DNA from: CAYRXM01 sp964428175
Lineage (GTDB): Bacteria; Chloroflexota; Anaerolineae; JAFGEY01
DNA length: 14,330 nucleotides
Direction of reading: 5' to 3'
Assembly (NCBI GenBank): GCA_964428175.1
Contig: CAYRXM010000128.1
Location: 1 to 14,330 of the forward strand
Shown here: positions 1 through 5,218 of the stretch, piece by piece
How the letters are laid out: the number at the start of each line of letters is the position of its first letter
Position numbering within the stretch: the stretch's first letter is position 1
Position numbers and translations under genes: made by a program
The notes under the pieces: generated by a model
Told to the model about the DNA's origin: nothing
What the model saw: only the letters and a program-made list of their open reading frames with translations
Databases searched by the model: none

Positions 1-1
1 G

Positions 2-82
2 ACGGTGCTGCTGGATGAGCCGGACAAGGCGTCGGCGCTGCGCTGGGGCATGACCGCGATGGTGGAGATCAAGACGCGATAA
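2..82 (+). CDS. C-terminal end of a probable HlyD/RND-type membrane-fusion protein (partial)
   Basis: Only the last 26 codons and the TAA stop lie in the window; the gene begins to the left. The readable tail ends in ALRWGMTAMVEIKTR. A closing pattern of 'LRxGMTAxVEI' is typical of the final beta-strand of periplasmic adaptor (membrane-fusion) subunits of efflux or secretion pumps. The reading frame is open from base 2, its GC-rich codon use matches the neighbouring genes, and a strong terminator follows 29 bases after the stop, so this is clearly a real gene end. The family assignment rests on a very short segment and could be wrong. Its connection to the polysaccharide genes, if any, cannot be judged from here. 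Confidence 0.5.
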   Translation, partial: TVLLDEPDKASALRWGMTAMVEIKTR

Positions 83-111
83 ATAGTACCCTTTTCGGAG
101 CGTCATCTGCC

Positions 112-150
112 AACCCGTCCCAGGCGTTCATTGTCCTGGGGCGGGTTTTT
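112..150 (+). terminator. Rho-independent terminator
   Basis: Bases 112-124 (AACCCGTCCCAGG) pair with 135-147 (CCTGGGGCGGGTT) as a 13-bp stem with one G-U pair and a 10-base loop, and the 3' side runs into a T tract (146-150). It closes the transcript of the upstream partial gene and insulates the polysaccharide region that follows. Confidence 0.88.
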
Positions 151-154
151 GTAT

Positions 155-183
155 TTGCCTCATTGGCTGACGTGTGTTATAAT
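155..183 (+). promoter_or_regulatory. Sigma70-like promoter for the wzz-type gene
   Basis: A perfect -10 box TATAAT lies at 178-183 with an extended -10 TG at 175-176. A weaker -35 box, TTGCCT, lies at 155-160, and the spacer is exactly 17 bases. It sits directly after the terminator and before the chain-length regulator gene. The predicted start of transcription near 190 would leave a leader of about 150 bases, in which I see no recognisable riboswitch. Confidence 0.65.
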
Positions 184-337
184 GCCCTCCGCTCGGATTT
201 GTCCTCGAATGATCGCTGAATAGTCTCGTATCATCTCAAGTTTTCTCCCAATCTTGTCTCGGGGTGGTTTCCGCCTATGGGGATGGAGGCGAGCGCGATT
301 TCGGGACGTGAGCCAATTCCAGGTTGAGGTGTGGAGC

Positions 338-1561
338 GTGGAAGAAGAAATCGATTTGCGCGCATATATTGCTGTATTGTGGAAAGGCAAATACTGGATC
401 ATCGGGCTGGCTCTCGTCGCTGCGTTGGCAGCGATGGGGGTCAGCTTTTTGCTGCCGCCAACCTACGAGGCGACGGCGCTGGTGGCGGTCACCAAGCCGC
501 GCTACACGCTGGAGTTCGATTCCAAGCTGTCGACAACCAACATTCAGCCCTCGTACAAGGCATATCTGGACCTGGCGACGAGCGCGCAACTCATCAGGGC
601 GCTGATCGACGATCTGGGCAGCAGCCTGGCGGCGGACGAGCGGTCGGTGCGCGCTGTTCGCGACATGCTCGACGTACAAAGCGGCGCCGATGCCAGCATC
701 GTTAAACTGAAGGTTCAAAACGGCTCGCCGGAGCGGACGGCCCTGATTGCCAACCATTGGGCGGCGCTGCTCGTGGATCGAGTCGGTGAGTTGTACGATC
801 AAAGCGAGCAAGACCGGACGTTTTTTGAGGCGCGATTGGTCGATGCGGAGCAGACGCTGGCTCAGGCCGAGCAGGCGTTGGTCGATTTTCAGACCCGCAA
901 CGAGGTGACCATCCTGGGGGCGCAGCTCAACAGCAAGCAGACCGAGTTGTACAAATCGCTCGATCTTGCCCGCACGCTGCGGTTGAGCGTGCAAGATGCA
1001 CAGGCCTTGCTGGCGCGCATTCAGGCACAATCGCCCTCGACCCCGGCTACTTTGAACGACGAGTTGGCCGTCTTGCTGCTCGAGATAAACGGGTATGGCG
1101 ACAGCACTCTGCCGGTCGAGCTGCAGCTATCCGGGCAAAGCCAGCTGCAAACGCACACCCTCGGCGAGTTGAGCGCCCGGTTGGAGGCGCTGGCCGGAAT
1201 GCTGGAGACCAGGCTGGCTCAGGCGGAGCAGAACGCGGCCACGGTGGAACCCAAAATTCTTGATTTGCAGGAAGCACTGACCCGGGCGCAGATTGAACAA
1301 GATCGGCTCGAGCTGGCCCAAAGCGTGGCCTCGGAGACGGTGCTGACCCTGTCGCGCAAGGTGGCCGAGGCGCAAATCGCGGCTCAAGACGAGACGGGCA
1401 GCGTGCGCCTGGCCAGCCAGGCTGCCGTGCCGGACAGGCCGGTGGGGCCGCGCAAGCTGGTCAATACGGCGATAGGAGGGGCGCTGGGGTTGATGGTGGG
1501 CGTGCTGGGGGTGTTTGCCCTCGAGTATTGGCGGAGCGGGGAAAAGCAGGAGCAAGCGTGA
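338..1561 (+). CDS. wzz: Wzz-type polysaccharide chain-length regulator (polysaccharide co-polymerase)
   Basis: This inner-membrane protein would set the chain length of a Wzx/Wzy-made polysaccharide. I chose the GTG at 338 because GAGGTG (326-331) sits 6 bases upstream and because the protein then begins EEEIDLRAYIAVLWKGK, the usual amphipathic start of the family. The open frame extends back to a TTG at 254, but those residues look non-coding. The 407-residue product has a first membrane helix at about 20-39, a long periplasmic part rich in Gln, Ala and Glu with coiled-coil character (about 150-350), the P-x-x-P-x-x-P motif at 365-371, and a second membrane helix at about 374-395. The C-terminus is short and lacks the Walker-type tyrosine kinase domain of Wzc-like proteins, so a separate kinase may exist elsewhere. 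It has its own promoter and lies 4 kb from wzx/wzy, separated by decayed DNA. Confidence 0.88.
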   Translation: MEEEIDLRAYIAVLWKGKYWIIGLALVAALAAMGVSFLLPPTYEATALVAVTKPRYTLEFDSKLSTTNIQPSYKAYLDLATSAQLIRALIDDLGSSLAADERSVRAVRDMLDVQSGADASIVKLKVQNGSPERTALIANHWAALLVDRVGELYDQSEQDRTFFEARLVDAEQTLAQAEQALVDFQTRNEVTILGAQLNSKQTELYKSLDLARTLRLSVQDAQALLARIQAQSPSTPATLNDELAVLLLEINGYGDSTLPVELQLSGQSQLQTHTLGELSARLEALAGMLETRLAQAEQNAATVEPKILDLQEALTRAQIEQDRLELAQSVASETVLTLSRKVAEAQIAAQDETGSVRLASQAAVPDRPVGPRKLVNTAIGGALGLMVGVLGVFALEYWRSGEKQEQA

Positions 1562-1595
1562 ACCGCGTGCAGCGGTTACTTGTCTTGTGGTTATA

Positions 1596-1616
1596 GGTGG
1601 TATATGGGTGGTATAT
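1596..1616 (+). repeat. Two tandem copies of GGTGGTATAT, 11-base period
   Basis: GGTGGTATAT occurs at 1596-1605 and again at 1607-1616, followed by a partial third unit beginning GGTGATTGG at 1618. The period of 11 bases is about one helical turn. It lies in the 128-base gap before the cytidylyltransferase pseudogene, so it may be a regulator-binding site or promoter debris. I cannot assign it. Confidence 0.45.
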
Positions 1617-1632
1617 AGGTGATTGGTTGGTC
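1617..1632 (+). repeat. Copy 1 of a 16-bp repeat shared by two leader regions
   Basis: AGGTGATTGGTTGGTC occurs here and identically at 4375-4390, each time upstream of a gene (58 and 193 bases before the chosen starts). A 16-base exact match in the same orientation is unlikely to be chance in 14 kb. It may be a shared regulatory element or part of a dispersed repeat. Confidence 0.55.
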
Positions 1633-2239
1633 TTGTCAGGGTTTGTATCTATCTCAATAGGGTAGTGCTTGCCAGGAACGATTGAGGCCATGTCCAAAAA
1701 GGTTTTTGTCAGCGGGTGTTTCGATATGCTCCACAGCGGGCATATCGCTTTTTTCAGGGAGGCCGCTTCTTTGGGCGACCTCTATGTTGCACTGGGATCG
1801 GATCGCACGGTTTACGAACTGAAGGGCCGCCTGCCGGTGAACCGGGAGGACGAACGGCTGTTTATGGTCAAGGCCGTCTCGTGCGTGCGCGATGCTTTTA
1901 TCTCGCGGGGTGGGGGGATTCTGGACTTTGAGCAGGAACTGCGCAGCCTCGTGCCGGATTTCCTGGTGGTGAACGAAGACGGCAACATCCCGGCGAAACG
2001 CGCGTTGTGCGAGGAACTGGGCATCGAGTACGTGGTGCTCAGGCGCGAGCCGCACAGCGGTTTGCCGCGCCGCTCGACGACGGACCTGCGCCTGGTAGAG
2101 CAGATGCCGTATCGCATTGATTTGGCCGGCGGCTGGCTGGATCAGCCGTTTGTCTCGCAGCATTACCCCGGTTCGGTGATCACGATTTCACTGCTGCCGA
2201 CGGTTGAGTTCAATGAGCGCAGCGGCTTCCGACGGCCTT

Positions 2240-2365
2240 TAGGAAAAAGCGCTGGGGTTGGTCAATATCGAATCGCTGGGCTGGCGGGCCAGGGTGTTTC
2301 TGAAAGAGGGGATCGAGCGCACTTACCCGTGGGTCGAGGCGCAGGTGCGGGCGGCGCGAGGATAG
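2240..2365 (+). repeat. 126-bp duplicated gene end, copy 1
   Basis: This segment matches 3596-3721 at 121 of 126 positions (differences at 2277, 2323, 2357, 2359 and 2361) with no gaps. Both copies begin with TAGGAAAAAGCGCTGGGG and end at an in-frame TAG. One frame reads through the whole unit as a protein tail (EKALGLVNIES... ending RAARG), and three of the differences fall in the last eight bases before the stop. Sequence after the TAG is unrelated in the two copies. I do not recognise the protein tail. Confidence 0.92.
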
Positions 2366-2386
2366 GCTCTAGGACTCAAGTTCGCC

Positions 2387-2420
2387 GGTCGAGTAGGCGA
2401 TTCATCGCCGTATCGAGACC
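2387..2420. repeat. Imperfect palindrome of a dispersed-repeat type
   Basis: GGTCGAGTAGGCGAT (2387-2401) opposes ATCGCCGTATCGAGACC (2404-2420), forming a hairpin with small bulges. It lies immediately after duplicated copy 1 and has no T tract, so it looks like an intergenic repeat rather than a terminator. Confidence 0.5.
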
Positions 2421-2436
2421 AAGGGTAGCACCTCAC

Positions 2437-2573
2437 TAAACCGTGGCGTGTTGAATGGATACCAGTCGAGGCTATACGACGACCGTCATGCCCGCGTACG
2501 CGGGCATCCAGGACGATGTGTAGATTCCCGCTTGCGCGGGAATGACAGTCATTACTTTGCCAACCACGGTTAA
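2437..2573. mobile_element. MITE-like element with a nested palindrome doublet
   Basis: The ends TAAACCGTGG (2437-2446) and CCACGGTTAA (2564-2573) are inverted repeats matching at 9 of 10 positions. Between them lie two palindromes in opposite orientation: a perfect 20-bp palindrome at 2488-2507 (core ATGCCCGCG, preceded by GTC) and an ATTCCCGC/GCGGGAAT stem at 2524-2543, followed by GAC. No coding capacity is present. The left end overlaps the TAA that closes the cytidylyltransferase pseudogene frame. Confidence 0.55.
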
Positions 2574-2610
2574 GCGCAGTCCTGCCAGACCAAGGACTAC
2601 GCCAAAATAT

Positions 2611-2655
2611 TGGTTTCGACAGGGTCTCGACAAGCTCGACCTGCCAGCTCAACCA
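2611..2655. repeat. TGGTTTCGAC...AACCA dispersed-type repeat
   Basis: TGGTT (2611-2615) and AACCA (2651-2655) enclose several CTCGAC/TCGAC words and a CAGG/CCTG pair, giving a partial dyad of about 45 bases. This style of TTCGACAAGCTC repeat is common between genes in some environmental bacteria. No gene is seen in 2440-2861, which consists of this and the neighbouring repeats. Confidence 0.45.
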
Positions 2656-2684
2656 ACGGCGTATTTTCAGATTAGCTACCATGC

Positions 2685-2787
2685 CGGGCTAACGCCCGCA
2701 TAAAAATGGATGAAAATCGAGGAGTGGGGGACGCCTCGTTGTTCCACAACGCCGTTCCCCACAGCGCCGCACGTGGGCGTGCGGCGC
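2685..2787. repeat. Cluster of three hairpins before the antitoxin gene
   Basis: First, CGGGC (2685-2689) pairs with GCCCG (2694-2698) around TAAC. Second, GTGGGG (2724-2729) pairs with CCCCAC (2757-2762), enclosing an inner CGTTGT/ACAACG stem (2737-2742 and 2746-2751). Third, GCGCCGCACG (2764-2773) pairs perfectly with CGTGCGGCGC (2778-2787) around a TGGG loop. None is followed by a clear T tract. They look like packed intergenic repeats, although transcript attenuation before the toxin-antitoxin genes is possible. Confidence 0.55.
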
Positions 2788-2861
2788 TCCTCAAAGGGAG
2801 CTATTTTCAAAGTAGCGGATTGTAGCGGTGTTAAACGGTTGATGCAAGCGGAGTGAGACCC

Positions 2862-3122
2862 ATGAGAGAACAAGATTTGCAGGAAAGAATCACGATTAAT
2901 CCTAACGTTATGGTAGGTAAGCCAGTCATTCGCGGGACACGAATCCCGGTAGGATTGATTTTGAAAATGCTAGGGCAGGGTATAGCGACCGAAGAGATTT
3001 TAAGCGAGTATCCGCAGTTGGAAAAGAGTGACATTGAGGCCGCTATTATGTATGCAGCGCGGATGATAGAACACGAAAATGTGTTTCCTATACCCCTGCG
3101 GAATGAACCTGTAGCGGCATGA
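2862..3122 (+). CDS. DUF433-family antitoxin
   Basis: The 86-residue product has the DUF433 pattern: an early 'NPNVMVGKPVIRGTRIPV' segment (about residues 13-30), then a small helical domain with 'ILSEYPQLEKSDIEAAIMYAAR' typical of the family. DUF433 proteins are usually antitoxins that bind DNA and neutralise a PIN-like DUF5615 toxin encoded just downstream, and that arrangement is present here. ATG 2862 is chosen over the GTG at 2853 because GGAG (2850-2853) then sits 8 bases upstream. The gene's TGA overlaps the toxin ATG as ATGA at 3119-3122, so the pair was translationally coupled. It seems intact. Confidence 0.88.
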   Translation: MREQDLQERITINPNVMVGKPVIRGTRIPVGLILKMLGQGIATEEILSEYPQLEKSDIEAAIMYAARMIEHENVFPIPLRNEPVAA

Positions 3123-3465
3123 AGTTCCTGGTAGACGAGTGTGCGGGTGCATCAGTGGTGGACTGCCTGCGTAAAGCGGGACACGATGTCGTGGCTGTAG
3201 CCGAGGTTATGCCCAGGCAGATGACGAGCAGATTCTGGAGCACGCGGTTTTTGCAGATCGAATCTTGGTGACCAACGACAAGGATTTCGGCGAAATGATT
3301 TACCGTAGCGGTCGAGCGCATCGGGGTGTGCTATTGTTGCGCTTGCAAGATGAGCGCTCAGAGAACAAAGTGTGGATAACCAGGCTTGTGTTGGCACGCG
3401 TGGGTGAGCGATTGCAGAATTGTTACACCGTAGCAACCGAATCTGTAATCCGGGTGCGAGAATGA
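3119..3465 (+). pseudogene. DUF5615 PIN-like toxin, frameshifted
   Basis: The frame from ATG 3119 gives MKFLVDECAGASVVDCLRKA... up to about VAEVMP (base 3214), a normal DUF5615 start including the N-terminal DE acidic pair. The continuation, ADDEQILEHAVFADRILVTNDKDFGE... to IRVRE with TGA at 3463-3465, lies in a different frame. Joining the two parts requires one extra base between about 3209 and 3217, so the sequence carries a one-base deletion or an equivalent sequencing error. If it is real, the original frame ends at a TGA (3269-3271) inside the former gene and the product loses the TNDKDFGE active-site region. The joined protein would be about 115 residues, the usual size. No convincing slippery site is present for programmed frameshifting. 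Confidence 0.82.
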
Positions 3466-3486
3466 TTGGAACTGCTGACTGGCCTG

Positions 3487-3505
3487 GAAGCGCAGCGGCT
3501 TCCGC
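3487..3505. repeat. GGAAGC/GCTTCC hairpin repeat sharing a core with 2217-2231
   Basis: GGAAGC and GCTTCC form a short hairpin around GCAGCG. The 15-base string GCGCAGCGGCTTCCG here (3490-3504) is identical to 2217-2231, where it overlaps the point at which the cytidylyltransferase/kinase gene is broken. Both copies are followed shortly by CCTTTAGG. The stretch 3466-3778 holds this repeat, an 87-bp insertion-like segment and duplicated copy 2, with no intact gene. Confidence 0.6.
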
Positions 3506-3512
3506 CTTTAGG

Positions 3513-3599
3513 GCCTATCCTCCAAGATCGTTGCTTTTTAGGCAAGAATTTCGTCCCGGGCAGATAGGCCTTGTTCAGTTCCGATTTATTCGGGGTAGG
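3513..3599. other. 87-bp segment present in copy 2 but absent from copy 1, bounded by TAGG
   Basis: Relative to copy 1, where CCTTTAGG runs directly into AAAAAGCG, copy 2 has 87 extra bases between two TAGG words (3509-3512 and 3596-3599). Inside, GGCCTATC (3512-3519) and GATAGGCC (3563-3570) are inverted repeats. This could be a tiny insertion with a 4-base target duplication, or the ancestral sequence deleted from copy 1 between TAGG repeats. Confidence 0.5.
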
Positions 3600-3721
3600 A
3601 AAAAGCGCTGGGGTTGGTCAATATCGAATCGCCGGGCTGGCGGGCCAGGGTGTTTCTGAAAGAGGGGATCGAGCGCACCTACCCGTGGGTCGAGGCGCAG
3701 GTGCGGGCGGCGAGGGCATAG
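3596..3721 (+). pseudogene. 126-bp duplicated gene end, copy 2 (C-terminal remnant of an unidentified protein)
   Basis: This is the partner of 2240-2365. The frame from 3599 encodes about 40 residues with a regular, protein-like tail (ALGLVNIESPGWRARVFLKE, then a segment ending WVEAQVRAARA), closed by TAG at 3719-3721. A TAG directly precedes the frame at 3596-3598, so no start survives. The tail is followed, in the same frame, by a 57-base spacer with a ribosome site and then the 91-residue gene, which suggests copy 2 keeps the original downstream context and copy 1 is derived. The protein family is not recognised. Confidence 0.6.
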
Positions 3722-3778
3722 GATCGTCATTGGTTCCGGGAGGCGTTTCTGAATGTCGTCGGCGTCGAGGAGCAGGTT

Positions 3779-4054
3779 ATGCGTTTGCCTTACGTGTGGG
3801 ATTATGACATTGACGCGGTCCAGTTTGACGATATCCTGGCCGGGCGGATGGCGCTGGGGCGGCTGAATCGGGATTGGGCGGCGGTGCGGTTATTAGAGTA
3901 TGCGCCATACCCTGAGATTGTGCGGCTGTTAGGCTATCGCGCGCTGCTGGATGGCTGGCCGCGCTGGCGGAAGCACATTCGCTCTCAGAGCCGCAAGCGG
4001 GGTCTGGATTTTCTGGCATCCTGGCTGCCAGAGCATCACCCAGAGTTGTTATAA
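3779..4054 (+). CDS. Small protein of unknown function, 91 residues
   Basis: The start is well supported: GAGGAG (3767-3772) lies 6 bases before ATG 3779. The product is a soluble, Trp/Arg/Leu-rich protein without membrane helices or signal peptide. It begins MRLPYVWDYDIDAVQF and contains 'LGRLNRDWAAVRLLEYAPY', 'GWPRWRKHIRSQSRKRGLDF' and ends 'WLPEHHPELL'. I have an impression of having seen relatives as stand-alone small proteins in Chloroflexota-type genomes, but I cannot name a domain. Codon use resembles the GC-rich left part of the window. Its TAA stop coincides with the left end of the next MITE-like element. Confidence 0.7.
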   Translation: MRLPYVWDYDIDAVQFDDILAGRMALGRLNRDWAAVRLLEYAPYPEIVRLLGYRALLDGWPRWRKHIRSQSRKRGLDFLASWLPEHHPELL

Positions 4055-4259
4055 GAGTCTATCCTAAAATTCCCCTCGAATTTTCGGAGTGACCAAGCCC
4101 CTTGTCATTCCCGCGCAGGCGGGAATCCACAAGTGACAGAAAAGCTGGATTCCCGCTAAAAACATGCGGGAATGACAGGACATCTTGGTTTTTTTCAGCC
4201 ATTTTGTGTCGATTGAGTGCCTATCATATAACGGCTCTCGAATTTCGGATAGATTCTTA
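4052..4259. mobile_element. MITE-like element with a nested palindrome doublet
   Basis: The left end TAAGAGTCTATCC (4052-4064) and right end GGATAGATTCTTA (4247-4259) are inverted repeats with one mismatch, and the similarity continues imperfectly inward (AAATTC/GAATTT). Inside lie two palindromes in opposite orientation: GTCATTCCCGC with GCGGGAAT (4104-4126) and ATTCCCGC with GCGGGAATGAC (4149-4176). No coding capacity. The first three bases are the TAA stop of the upstream gene, so an insertion here may have supplied that stop. Confidence 0.6.
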
Positions 4260-4347
4260 GGGTTCGTAAATCTATAACTTCCTGCACTTAAAGCTCCAAA
4301 CCTCGTCCCTGGGGCGTTTGTGCCGGAACTTGATTTTTTACGAACCC
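4260..4347. mobile_element. 88-bp MITE with TTA target duplication
   Basis: GGGTTCGTAAA (4260-4270) and TTTACGAACCC (4337-4347) are perfect 11-bp terminal inverted repeats. They are flanked on both sides by TTA (4257-4259 and 4348-4350), matching a 3-base TNA-type target duplication as known for some IS5-family groups. There is no open frame inside, so it would need a transposase supplied elsewhere. Its left flank is the last three bases of the preceding element, so it inserted at that element's edge. Confidence 0.72.
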
Positions 4348-4374
4348 TTAGTGGCAAAATCTGCAAAACTGCTG

Positions 4375-4390
4375 AGGTGATTGGTTGGTC
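4375..4390 (+). repeat. Copy 2 of the 16-bp leader repeat
   Basis: Identical to 1617-1632 (AGGTGATTGGTTGGTC). It lies in the gap 4351-4583 before the next gene. Apart from this and two short hairpins (TTTGGC/GCCAAA near 4424-4441 and ACGGG/CCCGT near 4502-4518) I see no clear promoter or RNA in that gap. Confidence 0.55.
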
Positions 4391-4583
4391 GCTTCCCAGT
4401 CTTTCGGCTGATCCTAACTTTTTGGCCGGTCCCAGCCAAAGATATGGGGAGTGAGAATCTGGTGTTCTGGTGGAGAGAAGGTTTTGTACCGGTCTTGGCG
4501 GACGGGTGTCAGCCCGTACAGCGCACGCGGCTGTAGGGGATGTTGTTTTCCATTTTCATTGGTTGTGAAAGGAGATGGTAACG

Positions 4584-5144
4584 ATGGCCAAGGTTGAAAA
4601 GAACATTGTGATTCAGGGGTTGAGCGGGTCACTGGGCGGGCAGTTGGTGATCCAGGCCGGGCGCGGCGGGCAGACGATCATCCGCGCGATGCCGACGCCG
4701 AGCGACCGGCCGCCGTCGGCGGCGCAGGAGGAGGCGCGGGCGCGCTTCCAGGAGGCGGCGGCCTACGGCAAGGCGGCCAAGGACGAGCCGGCCTATGCGG
4801 CCAAGGCAGCCGGGACGGCCAAGACGGCGTACAATGTGGCGGTGGCCGACTGGTACCACGCGCCGGAGGTGGTCGAGGTGGACCTGGCGGCGTGGACGGG
4901 CGGGGTGGGCGAGACGCTGCGCGCCCGCGCCCGCGACGACGTGCAGGTGACGACGGTGCAGTTTGTGATCGCCGATGCCGGCGGCACGCTGGTGGAGAGC
5001 GGGGCGGCGACATTGGGCGGCGACGGGTGGTGGCACTATGTGACGACGGTCGACCACCCGGGCGGCACGGCGACGGTGCTGGTGACGGCGAGCGACCTGC
5101 CGGGGCACACGGGCAGCCGGGAAGCGGGCAAGACGGTGACGTAA
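4584..5144 (+). CDS. Conserved-type protein of unknown function, GC-rich, 186 residues
   Basis: ATG 4584 is preferred over ATG 4575 because AAAGGAG (4568-4574) would touch the latter but sits 9 bases before 4584. The product opens AKVEKNIVIQGLSGSLGGQLVI, followed by a charged stretch with PTPSDRPPSAAQEEARARF (about residues 38-56), a 'KAAGTAKTAYNVAVADWYHAPEV' segment in the middle, and a beta-rich C-terminal half (about 100-186) reading like an Ig/fibronectin-type domain (DDVQVTTVQFVIADAGGTLV). I recall similar hypothetical proteins in several environmental phyla, with the 'KNIVIxGLSGxLGxQLVxR' start and 'AYNVAxxDWxHPPE' motif, but no known function. No signal peptide or membrane helix is apparent. 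Codon use is strongly GC-biased compared with the downstream glycan genes. It ends just before a strong terminator, so it is probably a single-gene transcript. Confidence 0.72.
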   Translation: MAKVEKNIVIQGLSGSLGGQLVIQAGRGGQTIIRAMPTPSDRPPSAAQEEARARFQEAAAYGKAAKDEPAYAAKAAGTAKTAYNVAVADWYHAPEVVEVDLAAWTGGVGETLRARARDDVQVTTVQFVIADAGGTLVESGAATLGGDGWWHYVTTVDHPGGTATVLVTASDLPGHTGSREAGKTVT

Positions 5145-5156
5145 GAAGGAAGCAGG

Positions 5157-5197
5157 GCACGCGCGCCGGGGCGGCTGCGGCGCGCGTGCTGTGTTTT
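5157..5197 (+). terminator. Rho-independent terminator
   Basis: GCACGCGCGCCG (5157-5168) pairs perfectly with CGGCGCGCGTGC (5178-5189) as a 12-bp GC-rich stem with a 9-base loop, followed by TGTGTTTT (5190-5197). It ends the transcript of the preceding gene 12 bases after its stop. Confidence 0.82.
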
Positions 5198-5218
5198 CTG
5201 GGGAGGAGAGCACAAAGA

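Larger units (their letters stand above)
1690..2439 (+). pseudogene. Truncated cytidylyltransferase/GHMP-like sugar kinase fusion gene
   Basis: The N-terminal domain is a nucleotidyltransferase of the cytidylyltransferase type: SGCFDMLHSGH carries the HxGH motif (residues 15-18), and a RRSTTDLR element (about 127-134) corresponds to the ISTTxLR-like signature. It is followed by the start of a GHMP-kinase-like domain (PYRIDLAGGWLDQP, about 140-153). Family members of this fusion are, from memory, about 450-480 residues. Here the homology stops after FNERSG at residue 179 (base 2226), and the frame then runs out of frame through a 126-bp repeat to a TAA at 2437-2439, giving 249 residues. The missing C-terminal part includes most of the kinase domain. 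ATG 1690 is preferred over the TTG at 1669 because the conserved KKVFVSGCFD core begins here; the ribosome site (AGGAA 1674-1678) is weak. The nucleotidyltransferase half could still fold, and its likely former role was activation of a sugar phosphate for the surface glycan. Confidence 0.75.

Noticed and set aside
275..1555. Long open frames on the minus strand opposite the wzz gene
   Set aside because: They are mirror frames of GC-rich coding DNA, rich in Arg, Gln and His with no family-like pattern. The plus-strand protein has all Wzz features.
1561..1582. Terminator after the wzz gene
   Set aside because: AACCGC/GCGGTT makes only a 6-bp stem and is followed by TACTTGTCTTG rather than a T run; too weak to call.
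2488..2543. CRISPR-like repeat or terminator pair
   Set aside because: Only two palindromes in opposite orientation, with no regular spacers and no T tract; they fit a REP-type doublet better.
3200..3225. Programmed frameshift in the toxin gene
   Set aside because: No X-XXY-YYZ slippery heptamer, no downstream structure I can see, and the family normally uses a single frame; mutation or sequencing error is simpler.
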